This document shows positions 26,186-35,765 of a DNA stretch of 64,000 nt, piece by piece. The number at the start of each line of letters is the position of its first letter. Position 1 is the first letter of the stretch. The DNA is taken from contig NZ_SRXO01000003.1 in the NCBI RefSeq assembly GCF_008360935.1, positions 372,001 through 436,000 of the forward strand, given 5' to 3'. The DNA comes from Siccirubricoccus phaeus (GTDB taxonomy: Bacteria; Pseudomonadota; Alphaproteobacteria; Acetobacterales; Acetobacteraceae). The position numbers and the translations under genes were made by a program. Under the pieces are notes generated by a model, which had not been told where the DNA came from, ran no database searches, and saw only the letters and a program-made list of their open reading frames with translations.

Positions 26186-26216
26186 TTGACCTCAATCATA
26201 GTTGAGGTCTTATAAG
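26186..26216 (+). promoter_or_regulatory. SoxR-controlled promoter
   Basis: TTGACC (26186-26191) and TATAAG (26211-26216) have a 19-bp spacer, the elongated spacing that MerR-type activators correct. The spacer holds GACCTCAA-N6-TTGAGGTC (26188-26209), a perfect 8-bp inverted repeat matching the SoxR box CCTCAA/TTGAGG. It reads rightward into the adaptor-pump fusion at 26284. Confidence 0.92.
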
Positions 26217-26283
26217 TCCCGTCGGCCTGCGCATGCGGGCTGTCTGCGCAGTGCGGCGCGGGCCCACTCAGCGCGGAGCCGAC

Positions 26284-27372
26284 ATGTCGACGACCACCAG
26301 CCAAACCAGCGGCAGCCCTATCAGAACAGTCCCCATACTGCTCTCGGTCCTGGCTCTCGTTCTCATCTTCGGCGGCATTTACTACTGGAGAGCCTCGCGC
26401 ATCGCGGCGTCCTCCGCAGGCTATGCGCCGCCCCCGGTGGAGGTCACGGCGATCCAGCTGCAGGCTGAAACCCTACCGCAGTTCCTCAGCGCCACGGGTT
26501 CGCTCCAGGCTGTCCGAGAGGTGATGCTCGCGCCGGAGGTGGCGGGCCGCGTCGTGGAGATCCGGTTCGAAGCAGGCATGACGGTAAACACCGGTACGGA
26601 GCTTGTCCGCCAGTTGGATGCGCCCGAGAGAGCCGATCGCGCTGCTGCAGCCGCCCGCTTGAGGTTCGCCGAAATCCAGATCGGCCGGTCGCGGGAATTG
26701 GCGCCTACCGGGGCAGAATCGCGGCAGATCACCGTCACCAACATCACAGCGGAGACCGACCTGCGGAGCTTGGAGGGGTTCCGCAGGATGGTCATCAAGA
26801 CCGGGAGCGACGGCCTGGTGCGCCTCGAGGATGTGGCGACCATCGAGATCGGTGCGCAGGACTACAACCGCTCCGCCTTCTCGGACGGCGAGAGGGCGAT
26901 TCTTGTAGGCCTGACGCCGACGCCGGATGGCAATCCGCTCGAAATCGTCGCGGCCGCGAACGCGCTCATTCCTCAGATCGAGCGGGCGGCGCCGCCGGGC
27001 ATTGCGGTCCGAAGCACCTTCGATGTCGCGCGGTTCGTGAATGCGTCGATCGACGAGGTCGAGCATACCCTGATCGAGGCCGTCGCCATCGTCGTCGTAG
27101 TGATCTTCCTGTTCCTCGGCTCGCTCCGGGCGGTGATCATCCCGGTGGTGACCATCCCGCTCTCGCTGATCGGGACGGCAGCGCTGATGCTGATGTTCGG
27201 CTTCTCGCTGAACCTGCTGACACTGCTCGCGATGGTGCTCGCCATCGGACTTGTGGTGGACGATGCCATCGTCGTGGTCGAGAACATCCACCGCCATATC
27301 GAGGAGGGGCTGTCCCCGGTCGAGGCGGCGCTGGTCGGTGCACGCGAGATCGTCGGGCCGGTCATCGCCATA
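26284..27372 (+). pseudogene. chimeric efflux gene: RND adaptor N-terminus fused to RND pump segment
   Basis: Residues 1-146 are the start of a periplasmic adaptor (one N-terminal membrane helix ILLSVLALVLIFGGIYYW, then APEVAGRVVEIRFEAGMTVN, the lipoyl part, and ARLRFAEIQIGRSRELAPTG). At about 26725 it passes in frame into the middle of an HAE-1/MexW-like pump (VTNITAETDLRSLEGFRRMV, LGSLRAVIIPVVTIPLSLIG, GLVVDDAIVVVENIHRHIEE). Pump homology stops after GPVIAI at about 27372, where TonB-receptor sequence begins in another frame. An internal deletion has removed the rest of the adaptor, the pump start and the pump end. It keeps its SoxR promoter. The open frame runs on to 27615 without homology. 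Confidence 0.85.
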
Positions 27373-29249
27373 CCCAGCAGGCCCTGCGCTACCTTCCCGG
27401 CGTCATGGCAGAACCCTATGGCAGCGATCTCCGCTATGGCTGGAGCACGGTGCGCGGCTACTCCCTGCAGGGCGCGCAATTCCTCGACGGCATGCGGCTG
27501 CCCTTCAACACCTATGCCGTACCGCAGGTGGAACCCTGGGGCCTGGAACGGCTTGAGGTGCTCCGCGGCCCGGCCTCCGTGCTCTACGGCCAGATCCCGC
27601 CCGGCGGCATGCTGAACATGATCAGCCGACGGCCGACCGACGTCGCGACGCGGGAGCTGCAATTGCAGACCGGGAGCTTCGGCCGGCTCCAGGGCGCCTT
27701 CGATCTGGGCGGGAAGCTGGACCAGGATGGGCGCTTTCTCTACCGCTTCACCGGCCTCGCGCGCGATTCGGACACGCAGTCCGACGAGGTGCGGGACCGG
27801 CGATTGTTCCTGGCGCCCAGCCTCACCTGGCGCATCAGCCCCGACACCAGCCTCACCTTGCTGTCCTACTGGCAACGCGATGATTCCGGCGTGCAGCAAT
27901 TCCTGCCGCCGCGCGGCACGCTTTGGTCGAACCCCTATGGGACCGTCCCGATCAACCGCTTCGTCGGCGAGAAGGGCGCCAATAATTTCGACCGGGACCA
28001 ATGGGGCATCGGCTACGCCTTCGCACACCGCTTCGATGACCGCTTCGCCTTCCGCCAGAACCTGCGCTACTCCCGCCTCGACATCGACCTGAATGTCGTG
28101 CGCGGCATGGGGCTGCAGGCCGATCAGCGCACGCTCAACCGGGTGGCCGTCGCCATCCGGGACCACGCCGATGCCTTCACCCTCGACAATCAGGGCGAGG
28201 CGCGGTTCTCCACCGGCCCGGTCTCGCACACCGTGCTGGCCGGGCTGGACTACCGGCGTGCCTTCGCCGATTACGGCTTCGGGCGCGGGACCGCCTCCTC
28301 GCTGGACCTCTTCAACCCGGTCTATGGCGGCGCCTTCACCCTGCCGACCAGCTACAACATGGCCAGGACCTTCACGACGCAGGACCAGGTCGGCCTCTAT
28401 CTGCAGGACCAGCTCCGCTTCGATCGCTGGACCCTGACGCTCAGCGGCCGGCATGACTGGGTGGAGACCGACACCGACAACCGCCTGACCGACCGCCGGA
28501 CCCGGCAGAGCGACCGCGCCGCCTCCGGCCGGGTCGGGCTGAACTACCTCTTCGATTTCGGCCTGGCGCCCTATGTCTCCTGGTCGCAATCCTTCCAGCC
28601 GCAGATCGGCACCGATGCCGCCGGCTCGCCCTTCCGCCCGACGCGCGGCGAGCAATGGGAGATCGGGCTGCGCTATCAGCCGCCGGGCCTCAACGCCGCC
28701 GTCAGCCTCGCCGCCTTCGACGGCACGCTGACCAATGTCCTGACCACCGACCCGGTGAACACCATGTTCCAGGTGCAGACCGGCGAGGCGCGGGTCCGCG
28801 GCATCGAGATCGAGGGCAGCGCCAGCCTCGGCATGGGACTGAGCGCCCTGGCCAGCTACAGCTACACGGACAGCGAGGTGACGCGCACCACCGTCGCGGC
28901 CAATCTCGGCAAGCGGCTGACGCTGACGCCGGAGCACAGCGCCTCGCTCTGGCTGGATTATACCTTCCCGGAGGGGCCGCTCGCCGGCCTCAGCATCGCC
29001 GGCGGCGCTCGCTACTTCTCCGGCGCCTATGGCGATGCCGCCAACACCCTGGAAGTCCCCACCAACACGCTGTTCGATGCCGCCATCCGCTACGAGCTGG
29101 GGCGCTTCGCGCCGGCGCTGGAGGGGGCGCGCCTGGCGGTGAACGCCGCCAACCTTGGAGACAAGCGGGTGGTGACCTGCGCCAACACCTCGGACTGCTT
29201 CTTCGCGGCGCGGCGCACCGTACTCGCCACGCTGAGCTACCGGTGGTGA
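27373..29249 (+). pseudogene. TonB-dependent siderophore receptor, N-terminally truncated
   Basis: About 625 residues of an outer-membrane receptor. It begins inside the plug (QQALRYLPGVMAEPYGSD, VRGYSLQGAQFLDGMRLP, VEPWGLERLEVLRGPASVLY, GGMLNMISRRPT) and has a complete 22-strand-type barrel ending in the outer-membrane signature TVLATLSYRW with terminal aromatic residue. The signal peptide, TonB box and first plug part, about 100 residues, are lost at the junction with the pump fragment at 27372. ATG 27405 is internal. FhuA/FpvA-like ferric hydroxamate receptors are the closest match by pattern. Without a signal peptide it should not be exported. Confidence 0.85.
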
Positions 29250-29614
29250 GCGGCGCGTGGCGCGGCATCTGGACCTGATCGGACGCATCTTCGTGTCCTC
29301 GAGATAGCGCAGCCAGGGCCGGCGCCGAGAGTCATCCATCTTCATTGCTGCGATGCGGGGCCCGCTGCCCCCCGGGCCGCAGGGCGCAGCGCAAGCGCGA
29401 GCCGGCGAGGGCGAGATGCGGCTTGCGCCGGGCCACTGCCCGACCTTCCGCTGCCGGTAGCCGCCCGAACGCCCCGCAGGCGGGTCTCCGCAGATGGCGG
29501 CCTTCTCCCCCGCCCGCGCCGAATCCGTTCCGGGGCGGCAGCAGGAATCCGACAGGCCGCGAGACTATGTTAAGCTGACTTAACCTACCTCCGGACCCAA
29601 AGGTGAGATTTCAG
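29250..29614. other. intergenic region; ptsN upstream palindrome
   Basis: No supported gene in 365 nt. Near its end GTTAAG-CTGA-CTTAAC (29569-29584) forms a perfect 6-bp inverted repeat in a short AT-rich patch just upstream of the ptsN-like gene, a candidate operator or promoter element. Confidence 0.4.
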
Positions 29615-30076
29615 ATGGCGATCGCAGACCTCTTTCCAGCGCCGGACGGAATCCTCTCTCTCTCGCCCAAGAGCAAGAGTGACCTGTTCGAGATGCTGGC
29701 GGCCGAGGTGGCAGCCCGGCTCGGCTTGCCCAAGGATGACGTCCTCGAGGCCATTCTGGCCCGTGAGAAGCTGGGTTCAACGGCCCTGGGGCGTGGCGTC
29801 GCCATGCCGCATGCCCGCGTGGACTGGTTGGAATCCCCCGTCGCCGTCCTCGCCCGGCTCACCCACCCCATCGATCTGGAGGCACGCGACGGCGAGCCGG
29901 TGGACCTGGTCTTCCTCGTCCTCTGGCCGGAAGCTGCCTCGGAAGGCTTCCTGCCGGCGCTGTCGAATATCTGCCGCGTCCTGCGCGACAACCAGCTTCC
30001 CCGGCAGCTCCGCCGCGCCCGTTCCGCCTCCGAGGCCTTGCAGACACTTCAGGCCGCGGACCGCCCCGCGCCCTGA
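29615..30076 (+). CDS. ptsN: PTS IIA-like nitrogen-regulatory protein (PtsN family)
   Basis: 153 residues, EIIA-Ntr/Mtl fold. The phospho-histidine motif is GRGVAMPHARVDWL (His about 68), followed by LVFLVLWPEAASEGFLPALS. ATG 29615 has AAGGTGAG about 7 nt upstream; GTG 29603 would add four residues. EIIA-Ntr proteins sense the nitrogen PTS and act on potassium transport and regulators. Its place 86 nt before the mrp operon suggests a link with cation homeostasis. Its own divergence from canonical PtsN and the absence of ptsP or ptsO nearby leave the phosphorylation route open. Confidence 0.85.
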   Translation: MAIADLFPAPDGILSLSPKSKSDLFEMLAAEVAARLGLPKDDVLEAILAREKLGSTALGRGVAMPHARVDWLESPVAVLARLTHPIDLEARDGEPVDLVFLVLWPEAASEGFLPALSNICRVLRDNQLPRQLRRARSASEALQTLQAADRPAP

Positions 30077-30104
30077 CCGCGCCTCTATAAGGTCCTGATG
30101 CACC

Positions 30105-30131
30105 CCGTGCCCCGATCGCGGGCGGGCACGG
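30105..30131 (+). terminator. hairpin between ptsN and mrpA
   Basis: CCGTGCCC (30105-30112) and GGGCACGG (30124-30131) form an 8-bp stem with an 11-nt loop. No T-run follows, so it may be an attenuating or processing structure and not a true terminator. Confidence 0.4.
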
Positions 30132-30162
30132 ACCCCCGAACCTGTGGAGAGCCGGGCGCCCG

Positions 30163-33054
30163 ATGCAAGACGCCTTCTACCTACTCGCTGCGGTCCTGCT
30201 GCCCTATGCGGGGGCCCTGATCACGGCCTTGCTGCCCGCCAATGCCCGCACGGTGGCATGGCTCGCGGGGGGCACCGCGCTCCTGACGCTGCTGATGGTG
30301 GTGCTGGGCTACTCGGACATCGCGGCCGGGAGGATCCCTCGTGTCGCGCTGCCCTGGGCGCCGGAGCTCGGCCTCTCCTTCACCCTGAGGATGGACGGCT
30401 TCGCCGCCACCTTCGCCGTGATGGCATCGGGCATCGGCTTCCTCGTCGTCCTCTACAGCCGCTACTACATGTCGCCGGACGACCCGATCCCGCGCTTCTT
30501 CTCCTTCCTGCTGGCCTTCATGGGCTCGATGATGGGGCTGGTGCTCTCGGCCAACCTCATCCAGCTCGTCTTCTTCTGGGAGCTGACCAGCCTCTTCTCC
30601 TTCCTGCTGATCGGCTATTGGCAGAACCTCGCCGCGGCGCGGGATGGCGCCCGCATGGCGCTGACCGTCACCGCCGGCGGCGGCCTGGCGCTGTTCGCCG
30701 GCGTGCTGGTGCTGGGCCATATCGTCGGCAGCTATGAGCTGGATGCCGTGCTGGCGGCCGGCAACCTCGTCCGGGCGCACCCGCTCTACCTGCCGGCGCT
30801 GGTCCTGATCCTGCTTGGCGCCATGACGAAAAGCGCGCAATTCCCCTTCCATTTCTGGCTGCCGCACGCCATGGCCGCGCCGACGCCGGTCTCCGCCTAT
30901 CTGCATTCCGCGACGCTGGTGAAGGCCGGCATCTTCCTCCTGGCGCGGCTCTGGCCGGTGCTGGCCGGGACCGATGCCTGGTTCTGGATCCTCTGCCCGG
31001 TCGGCCTGATCACCCTGCTGGTGGGCGCCTATGTCGCCATCTTCCAGCACGACATGAAGGCGCTGCTCGCCTATTCCACCATCAGCCATCTCGGCCTGAT
31101 CACGCTGCTGCTCAGCCTGAACAGCGACCTCGCCATGGTCGCCGCCGTCTTCCACATCATCAACCACGCGACCTTCAAGGCCTCGCTCTTCATGGCGGCC
31201 GGCATCATCGACCATGAGACCGGCACCCGCGACATCCGCCGCCTTTCCGGCCTCAACCAGTCCATGCCCTTCACCGCCCGGCTGGCGCTGGTGGCGGCCG
31301 GGGCCATGGCGGGCGTGCCGCTGCTCAACGGCTTCATCTCCAAGGAGATGTTCTTCACCGAGGCGCTGACGGCCGCGACCACGCCCACCCTGCTGCACAG
31401 CATCCTGCCCATCGCGGCGACGCTGGCCAGCATCCTGGCCGTCACCTACTCGCTGCGTTTCATCCATGGCGCCTTTTTCGGGCCGGAGACGGATGATCTG
31501 CCGAAGAAGCCGCACGAGCCGCCGCAATTCATGCGGGTGCCGGTGGAGATCCTGGTCTTCGCCTGCATGGTCGTCGGCATCCTGCCCTCCGCCACGGTCG
31601 GTCCGCTGCTTGACCTCGCCGCGCGCTCGATCCTGGGCGACGCCACCCCGGAGTACAGCCTGGCCGTCTGGCACGGCTTCAACCTGCCGCTGGTGATGAG
31701 CCTCATCGCACTCGCCGGCGGGGTGGCGCTCTACCGCCTGCTGTACCGGCATCTGAATGCCGGCATCGATGGCACGCCGCTGCTGGAGCGGCTCGATGGC
31801 CGCCGGGCCTTCGATCAGGTGATGGTCTTCATCTCCTGGCGCTTCGCCCGCGCGCTGGAACGGCTGATGGCGACCGACCGGCTGCAGATGCAGCTCCGGC
31901 TGCTGGTCTGCATCGCCTTCCTCGCGGCCACCCTGGCGCTGCTGCCGCATGGCCTCGCCCCTGGCGGCGTGCAGCTCACCCCGGTCGATCCGGTCGTCGC
32001 GCTGATGTGGGTGGTGGGCGGCGCCTGCGCCATCGCCGCCGCCTACCAGGCCAAGTACCACCGGCTGGCGGCGCTGGTCATGCTGGGCGGCGCCGGGCTG
32101 GTCACCTGCCTGACTTTCGTCTGGTTCTCCGCGCCGGACCTGGCGCTGACGCAGCTTCTGGTCGAGATCGTGACCACGGTGCTGATGCTGCTCGGCCTCC
32201 GCTGGATGCCGAAGCGCATCGAGAGCGCAGGCTCGGGCCATATCCTCGCCCGGCTGCGGCGCCTGCGCGACCTCGCCATCGCCGCGGCCGCCGGGCTCGG
32301 GCTGACGGCGATCTCCTACGCCACCATGACGCGCGTCTCGCCCGACGGCATTTCCCGTCAATTCCTGGAACGTGCCTATACCGAAGGCGGCGGGACCAAT
32401 GTGGTGAACGTGATCCTGGTGGATTTCCGCGGCTTCGACACCATGGGCGAGATCACCGTGCTCGGCATCGTGGCGCTGACGGTCTTCGCCCTGCTGCGCC
32501 GCTTCCGCCCGGCGGCGGAGAGCGTCGGCATGCCGGAGCAGCAGCAGGGCGAGGCGCGGGACTGGCTGCTGATCCCCGCCGTGACCATGCGCCTGATCTT
32601 CCCGGTGATCATCGCCGTTTCGCTCTACCTGCTGCTGCGCGGGCATGACCAGCCGGGTGGCGGGTTCATCGCCGGGCTGATGCTCGCCATCGGCATCCTG
32701 TTGCAATACATGGCTGGCGGGACGCGCTGGGTGGAGGACCATCTGCGCGTGCTGCCCCTGCGCTGGATGGGCTTCGGCTTGCTGCTGGCGGCGGGCACGG
32801 GCGCGGCGGCGATCGCCTTCGGCAAGCCCTTCCTGACCTCCTACTTCGCCTATGCGGATCTCGGCCCGCTGGGGAAGCTGCCCCTGGCGAGCGCGGTGAT
32901 CTTCGATCTCGGGGTCTTCGCCCTGGTCTTCGGCGCCACGGTGCTGATGCTCATCGCGCTCGCCCACCAATCGGTGCGCCGCCCGCGCGCGGCGCCGCCA
33001 CCGCCGGTCGCCGCCCTGCCCGAACCCGCCGCCGCCGCCGCCGGAGAGAATTGA
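30163..33054 (+). CDS. mrpA: Na+(K+)/H+ antiporter subunit A with fused subunit B (PhaAB type)
   Basis: Inner-membrane antiporter core, 963 residues. The first about 500 residues are the NuoL/ND5-like proton channel (MDGFAATFAVMASGIGFLVV, FFWELTSLFSFLLIGYW, KSAQFPFHFWLPHAM with the conserved Lys, HDMKALLAYSTISHLGLI). The C-terminal part contains the MrpA-specific extension (LALTQLLVEIVTTVLMLLGL) and an MrpB-like domain (LLLRGHDQPGGGFIAGLML). No separate mrpB gene exists, so this is the six-gene group-2 layout. Ends TGA overlapping the mrpC ATG (TGATG). The operon exports Na+ or K+ for protons in alkaline or salt stress. Confidence 0.95.
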   Translation: MQDAFYLLAAVLLPYAGALITALLPANARTVAWLAGGTALLTLLMVVLGYSDIAAGRIPRVALPWAPELGLSFTLRMDGFAATFAVMASGIGFLVVLYSRYYMSPDDPIPRFFSFLLAFMGSMMGLVLSANLIQLVFFWELTSLFSFLLIGYWQNLAAARDGARMALTVTAGGGLALFAGVLVLGHIVGSYELDAVLAAGNLVRAHPLYLPALVLILLGAMTKSAQFPFHFWLPHAMAAPTPVSAYLHSATLVKAGIFLLARLWPVLAGTDAWFWILCPVGLITLLVGAYVAIFQHDMKALLAYSTISHLGLITLLLSLNSDLAMVAAVFHIINHATFKASLFMAAGIIDHETGTRDIRRLSGLNQSMPFTARLALVAAGAMAGVPLLNGFISKEMFFTEALTAATTPTLLHSILPIAATLASILAVTYSLRFIHGAFFGPETDDLPKKPHEPPQFMRVPVEILVFACMVVGILPSATVGPLLDLAARSILGDATPEYSLAVWHGFNLPLVMSLIALAGGVALYRLLYRHLNAGIDGTPLLERLDGRRAFDQVMVFISWRFARALERLMATDRLQMQLRLLVCIAFLAATLALLPHGLAPGGVQLTPVDPVVALMWVVGGACAIAAAYQAKYHRLAALVMLGGAGLVTCLTFVWFSAPDLALTQLLVEIVTTVLMLLGLRWMPKRIESAGSGHILARLRRLRDLAIAAAAGLGLTAISYATMTRVSPDGISRQFLERAYTEGGGTNVVNVILVDFRGFDTMGEITVLGIVALTVFALLRRFRPAAESVGMPEQQQGEARDWLLIPAVTMRLIFPVIIAVSLYLLLRGHDQPGGGFIAGLMLAIGILLQYMAGGTRWVEDHLRVLPLRWMGFGLLLAAGTGAAAIAFGKPFLTSYFAYADLGPLGKLPLASAVIFDLGVFALVFGATVLMLIALAHQSVRRPRAAPPPPVAALPEPAAAAAGEN

Positions 33055-33395
33055 TGGAGCTCGTCCTTGCCCTTGCCATCGGCATCCTTGGCGGCTCCGG
33101 CGTCTGGCTGCTCATGCGGCCGCGCACCTTCCAGCTCATCATCGGGCTGTCGCTGCTCTCCTATGCGGTGAATCTCTTCATCTTCAGCATGGGCCGCTTC
33201 CCCGTCGGCGCGGCGCCGATCCTGGAGCCGGGCGGCAAGGGCGATCCCGCCAGCTTCGCCGACCCGTTGCCGCAATCCCTGGTGCTGACGGCCATCGTGA
33301 TCGGCTTCGCCACCACCGCGCTCTTCCTGGTGGTGATGCTGGCTGCCCGCGGCTTCACCGGCGGCGACCATGTGGATGGGAGGCCGCCGCGGTGA
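33054..33395 (+). CDS. mrpC: Na+/H+ antiporter subunit C
   Basis: 113 residues, NuoK-like, three membrane helices (LVLALAIGILGGSGVWLLM, FQLIIGLSLLSYAVNLFIFS, SLVLTAIVIGFATTALFLVV). A loop with ILEPGGKGDPASFADPLPQ is the family signature before helix 3. Start ATG 33054 overlaps the mrpA stop; the upstream TTG 33051 is unlikely. Its stop overlaps the GTG start of mrpD. Confidence 0.93.
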   Translation: MELVLALAIGILGGSGVWLLMRPRTFQLIIGLSLLSYAVNLFIFSMGRFPVGAAPILEPGGKGDPASFADPLPQSLVLTAIVIGFATTALFLVVMLAARGFTGGDHVDGRPPR

Positions 33396-35005
33396 ATGGC
33401 TGGCAGCAACACCTCGCCATCCTGCCGATCGCGCTGCCGCTGATCCTCGGCGCGATCATGGTCGCGCTGGACGAGCACCGGTGGCGGCTGAAGGCGGCGA
33501 TGGGCCTCGCCTCGATCCTCGCCATGCTCGCCGCCGCGGCCGCCCTGGCGGTGCAGGCGCATGCCGGCGGGGCGGCCTCCCTGCAGGTCTATCGCCTTGG
33601 CAATTGGCCGGCCAGCTTCGGCATCGTGCTGATGGTGGACCGGCTCTCCGCCCTGCTCCTGCTCGTCACCGCGCTGCTCGGCCTGGCGGCGCTGCTCTAT
33701 GCGCTGGCGCACTGGCAACGGATGGGCGCGCATTTCCACGCCCTGCTGCAATTCCAGCTCATGGGGCTGAACGGCGCCTTCCTCACCGGGGACCTGTTCA
33801 ACCTCTTCGTCTTCTTCGAGGTCCTGCTCGCCGCCTCCTACGGGCTCGCGCTGCACGGCTCGGGCGTCGCGCGGGTGAAGGCGGGGCTGCACTACATCTC
33901 GATGAACCTGGCGGCCTCGCTGCTCTTCCTGATCGGCGTCAGCATGATCTACGGCGTCGCCGGCACGTTGAACATGGCCGACCTCGCCGCCCGCCTCCCG
34001 CGGATGCCGGCGGCGGACCGGCCGCTGCTGGAAGCGGGTGCCGCCATCCTCGGCGTCGCCTTCCTGGTGAAGGCGGCGATGTGGCCCCTCGGCTTCTGGC
34101 TGATGCCGACCTATGCCGCTGCCAGCCCGCCCGCGGCGGCCATCTTCTCGATGATGAGCAAGGTCGGCGTGTATGCCGTGCTGCGGCTCGTCCTGCTGCT
34201 CTTCGGGCCGGAGACGGGGGAATCCGCCGGTTTCGGCAATACCTGGCTGATGGCCGGCGGCGTCGTGACGATCGTCTTCGGCGCCATCAGCGTCCTCGGC
34301 ACGCAGGACCTGCCGCGCCTTGCGGGCGGCTGCGTCCTCATCTCCTCCGGCACGCTGCTCGCCGCTGTCGGCGCCGGGCAGATCGCGGTAACGGGCGGGG
34401 CGCTCTTCTACCTGACCAGCTCCGCGCTGGCGATCGGCGCCCTCTTCCTGCTGATCGAGCTGCTGGACCGCGGCCGCGACCTCGGCGCCGACGTCCTCGC
34501 CGTGACGCTGGAAGCCTTCGGCGACGGCGATGACGAGGAGGAGCAGCAGGGCGATGACGGGATCGGCGTGCCCATCCCCATGACCATGGCGGCCCTTGCC
34601 ACCTGCTTCCTCTGCTGCGCGCTGGTGCTGGCGGGCCTGCCGCCGCTCTCGGGCTTCATCGCCAAATTCGCGATGCTGGACGGCATCCTGAACCCCGCCG
34701 GGCTGGGGAAGGGGCCGGCCCTGGTCACGCCGGGCGGCTGGGCCCTGCTGATCGCGCTGATCCTCTCCGGCTTCGCGACGCTGCTGGCGATGACGCGCGC
34801 CGGCATCCGCAACCTCTGGGCCGATCTCGACCGCGCCGTGCCGCGGGTCGGCGCGGTCGAGATCGCGCCGGTGCTGCTGCTGATCTTCGTCTGCATCGGC
34901 ATGACCGTGGCTGCGGGCCCGGTGATGCGCTACATGCAGGCCACGGCCGCCTCGCTCCATACGCCGCAGGATTATGTGCGCCAGGTGGTGGGGCGGCCGC
35001 GATGA
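33392..35005 (+). CDS. mrpD: Na+/H+ antiporter subunit D
   Basis: 537 residues, NuoM/N-like proton-translocating subunit with about 14 membrane helices. Conserved stretches include GDLFNLFVFFEVLLAASYGL, AFLVKAAMWPLGFWLMPTYA with the key Lys, and LPPLSGFIAKFAMLDGI. A cytoplasmic-type acidic insert (DGDDEEEQQGDD) lies near residue 385. GTG 33392 overlaps the mrpC stop by 4 nt, indicating coupled translation. Confidence 0.95.
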   Translation: MNGWQQHLAILPIALPLILGAIMVALDEHRWRLKAAMGLASILAMLAAAAALAVQAHAGGAASLQVYRLGNWPASFGIVLMVDRLSALLLLVTALLGLAALLYALAHWQRMGAHFHALLQFQLMGLNGAFLTGDLFNLFVFFEVLLAASYGLALHGSGVARVKAGLHYISMNLAASLLFLIGVSMIYGVAGTLNMADLAARLPRMPAADRPLLEAGAAILGVAFLVKAAMWPLGFWLMPTYAAASPPAAAIFSMMSKVGVYAVLRLVLLLFGPETGESAGFGNTWLMAGGVVTIVFGAISVLGTQDLPRLAGGCVLISSGTLLAAVGAGQIAVTGGALFYLTSSALAIGALFLLIELLDRGRDLGADVLAVTLEAFGDGDDEEEQQGDDGIGVPIPMTMAALATCFLCCALVLAGLPPLSGFIAKFAMLDGILNPAGLGKGPALVTPGGWALLIALILSGFATLLAMTRAGIRNLWADLDRAVPRVGAVEIAPVLLLIFVCIGMTVAAGPVMRYMQATAASLHTPQDYVRQVVGRPR

Positions 35006-35487
35006 GGAAGCTGCTGCCCCACCCGCTGGTCTCGGCGGCGCTCCTCCTCCTGTGGCTGGTGCTCGACCAGACCCTGGCGCCGGGGCCCGTGCTGATCGGC
35101 AGCATCATCGCCCTGATCGGCGGCTGGACGCTGGCCCAGCTCGATCCGGGCCGGCCCCGGCTGCGGCGTCCGGGCGTCGCGCTCCGGCTGGCGGGCCAGG
35201 TGCTGCTGGATGTGGCCCGCTCCAACCTCGCCGTGGCGCGCGCCATCCTCGGGCGACCCAAGGATCGTCGCGCCGGCTTCATCCGGATTCCTCTGGCCCT
35301 GCGGGATCCCAGGGCGCTGGCCGTGCTGGCCGCCATCCTCACCGCGACGCCGGGATCCGCCTGGGTGGAGTATGATGGCGAGGAGGGTTGCCTCCTGCTG
35401 CATGTGCTCGACCTGGGGGAAGAGGAAGAGTGGATGCGCCTCGTCAAGGACCGCTACGAGCAGCCCCTCATGGAGATCTTCGCATGA
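35002..35487 (+). CDS. mrpE: Na+/H+ antiporter subunit E
   Basis: 161 residues, small membrane subunit: HPLVSAALLLLWLVLDQTLA, GPVLIGSIIALIGGWTLAQL, then the conserved VLLDVARSNLAVARAILG and LTATPGSAWVEYDGEEGCLL, where TPG is the family motif. ATGA overlap with mrpD upstream and with mrpF downstream. Confidence 0.93.
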   Translation: MRKLLPHPLVSAALLLLWLVLDQTLAPGPVLIGSIIALIGGWTLAQLDPGRPRLRRPGVALRLAGQVLLDVARSNLAVARAILGRPKDRRAGFIRIPLALRDPRALAVLAAILTATPGSAWVEYDGEEGCLLLHVLDLGEEEEWMRLVKDRYEQPLMEIFA

Positions 35488-35765
35488 CGGCAATGGTACT
35501 GAGCTGGTGCCTTCTCCTCGCGCAACTCATGCTTGCCCTGGCGATGCTGTGCGCGACCTGGCGCGTGCTGCGCGGGCCGCGCGCCCAGGACCGCGTGGTC
35601 GGGCTGGATACGCTCTACGTGAACGCGATGCTGCTGCTGGTGACCTTCGGCATCCGCTCCGGCACGCAGGTCTATTTCGAGGCGGCGCTGGTGATCGCGC
35701 TGCTCGGCTTCGTCAGCACCGCGGCGCTGGCGAAATTCCTGATGCGTGGCGAGGTGATCGAATGA
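35484..35765 (+). CDS. mrpF: Na+/H+ antiporter subunit F
   Basis: 93 residues, three helices. The motif RVLRGPRAQDRVVGLDTLYV (GP-x2-DRV-x2-LD) is diagnostic. Overlaps mrpE and mrpG by 4 nt each. Confidence 0.93.
   Translation: MTAMVLSWCLLLAQLMLALAMLCATWRVLRGPRAQDRVVGLDTLYVNAMLLLVTFGIRSGTQVYFEAALVIALLGFVSTAALAKFLMRGEVIE

Noticed and set aside
27373-27615. Continuation of the adaptor-pump fusion frame to 27615
   Set aside because: After 27372 the homology is to a TonB receptor in another frame; the tail is out-of-frame translation.
26973-29345. 790-codon minus-strand frame opposite the pump and TonB receptor fragments
   Set aside because: It crosses the breakpoint between two unrelated genes and has no recognisable domain.
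29345-29578. 77-codon plus-strand ORF before ptsN
   Set aside because: Arg/Ala/Pro-rich, no ribosome site, no homology; treated as intergenic.
30181-32970. 929-codon minus-strand frame opposite mrpA
   Set aside because: Antisense shadow, rich in Gln/Arg/Glu/His, no domain; mrpA on the plus strand is unambiguous.
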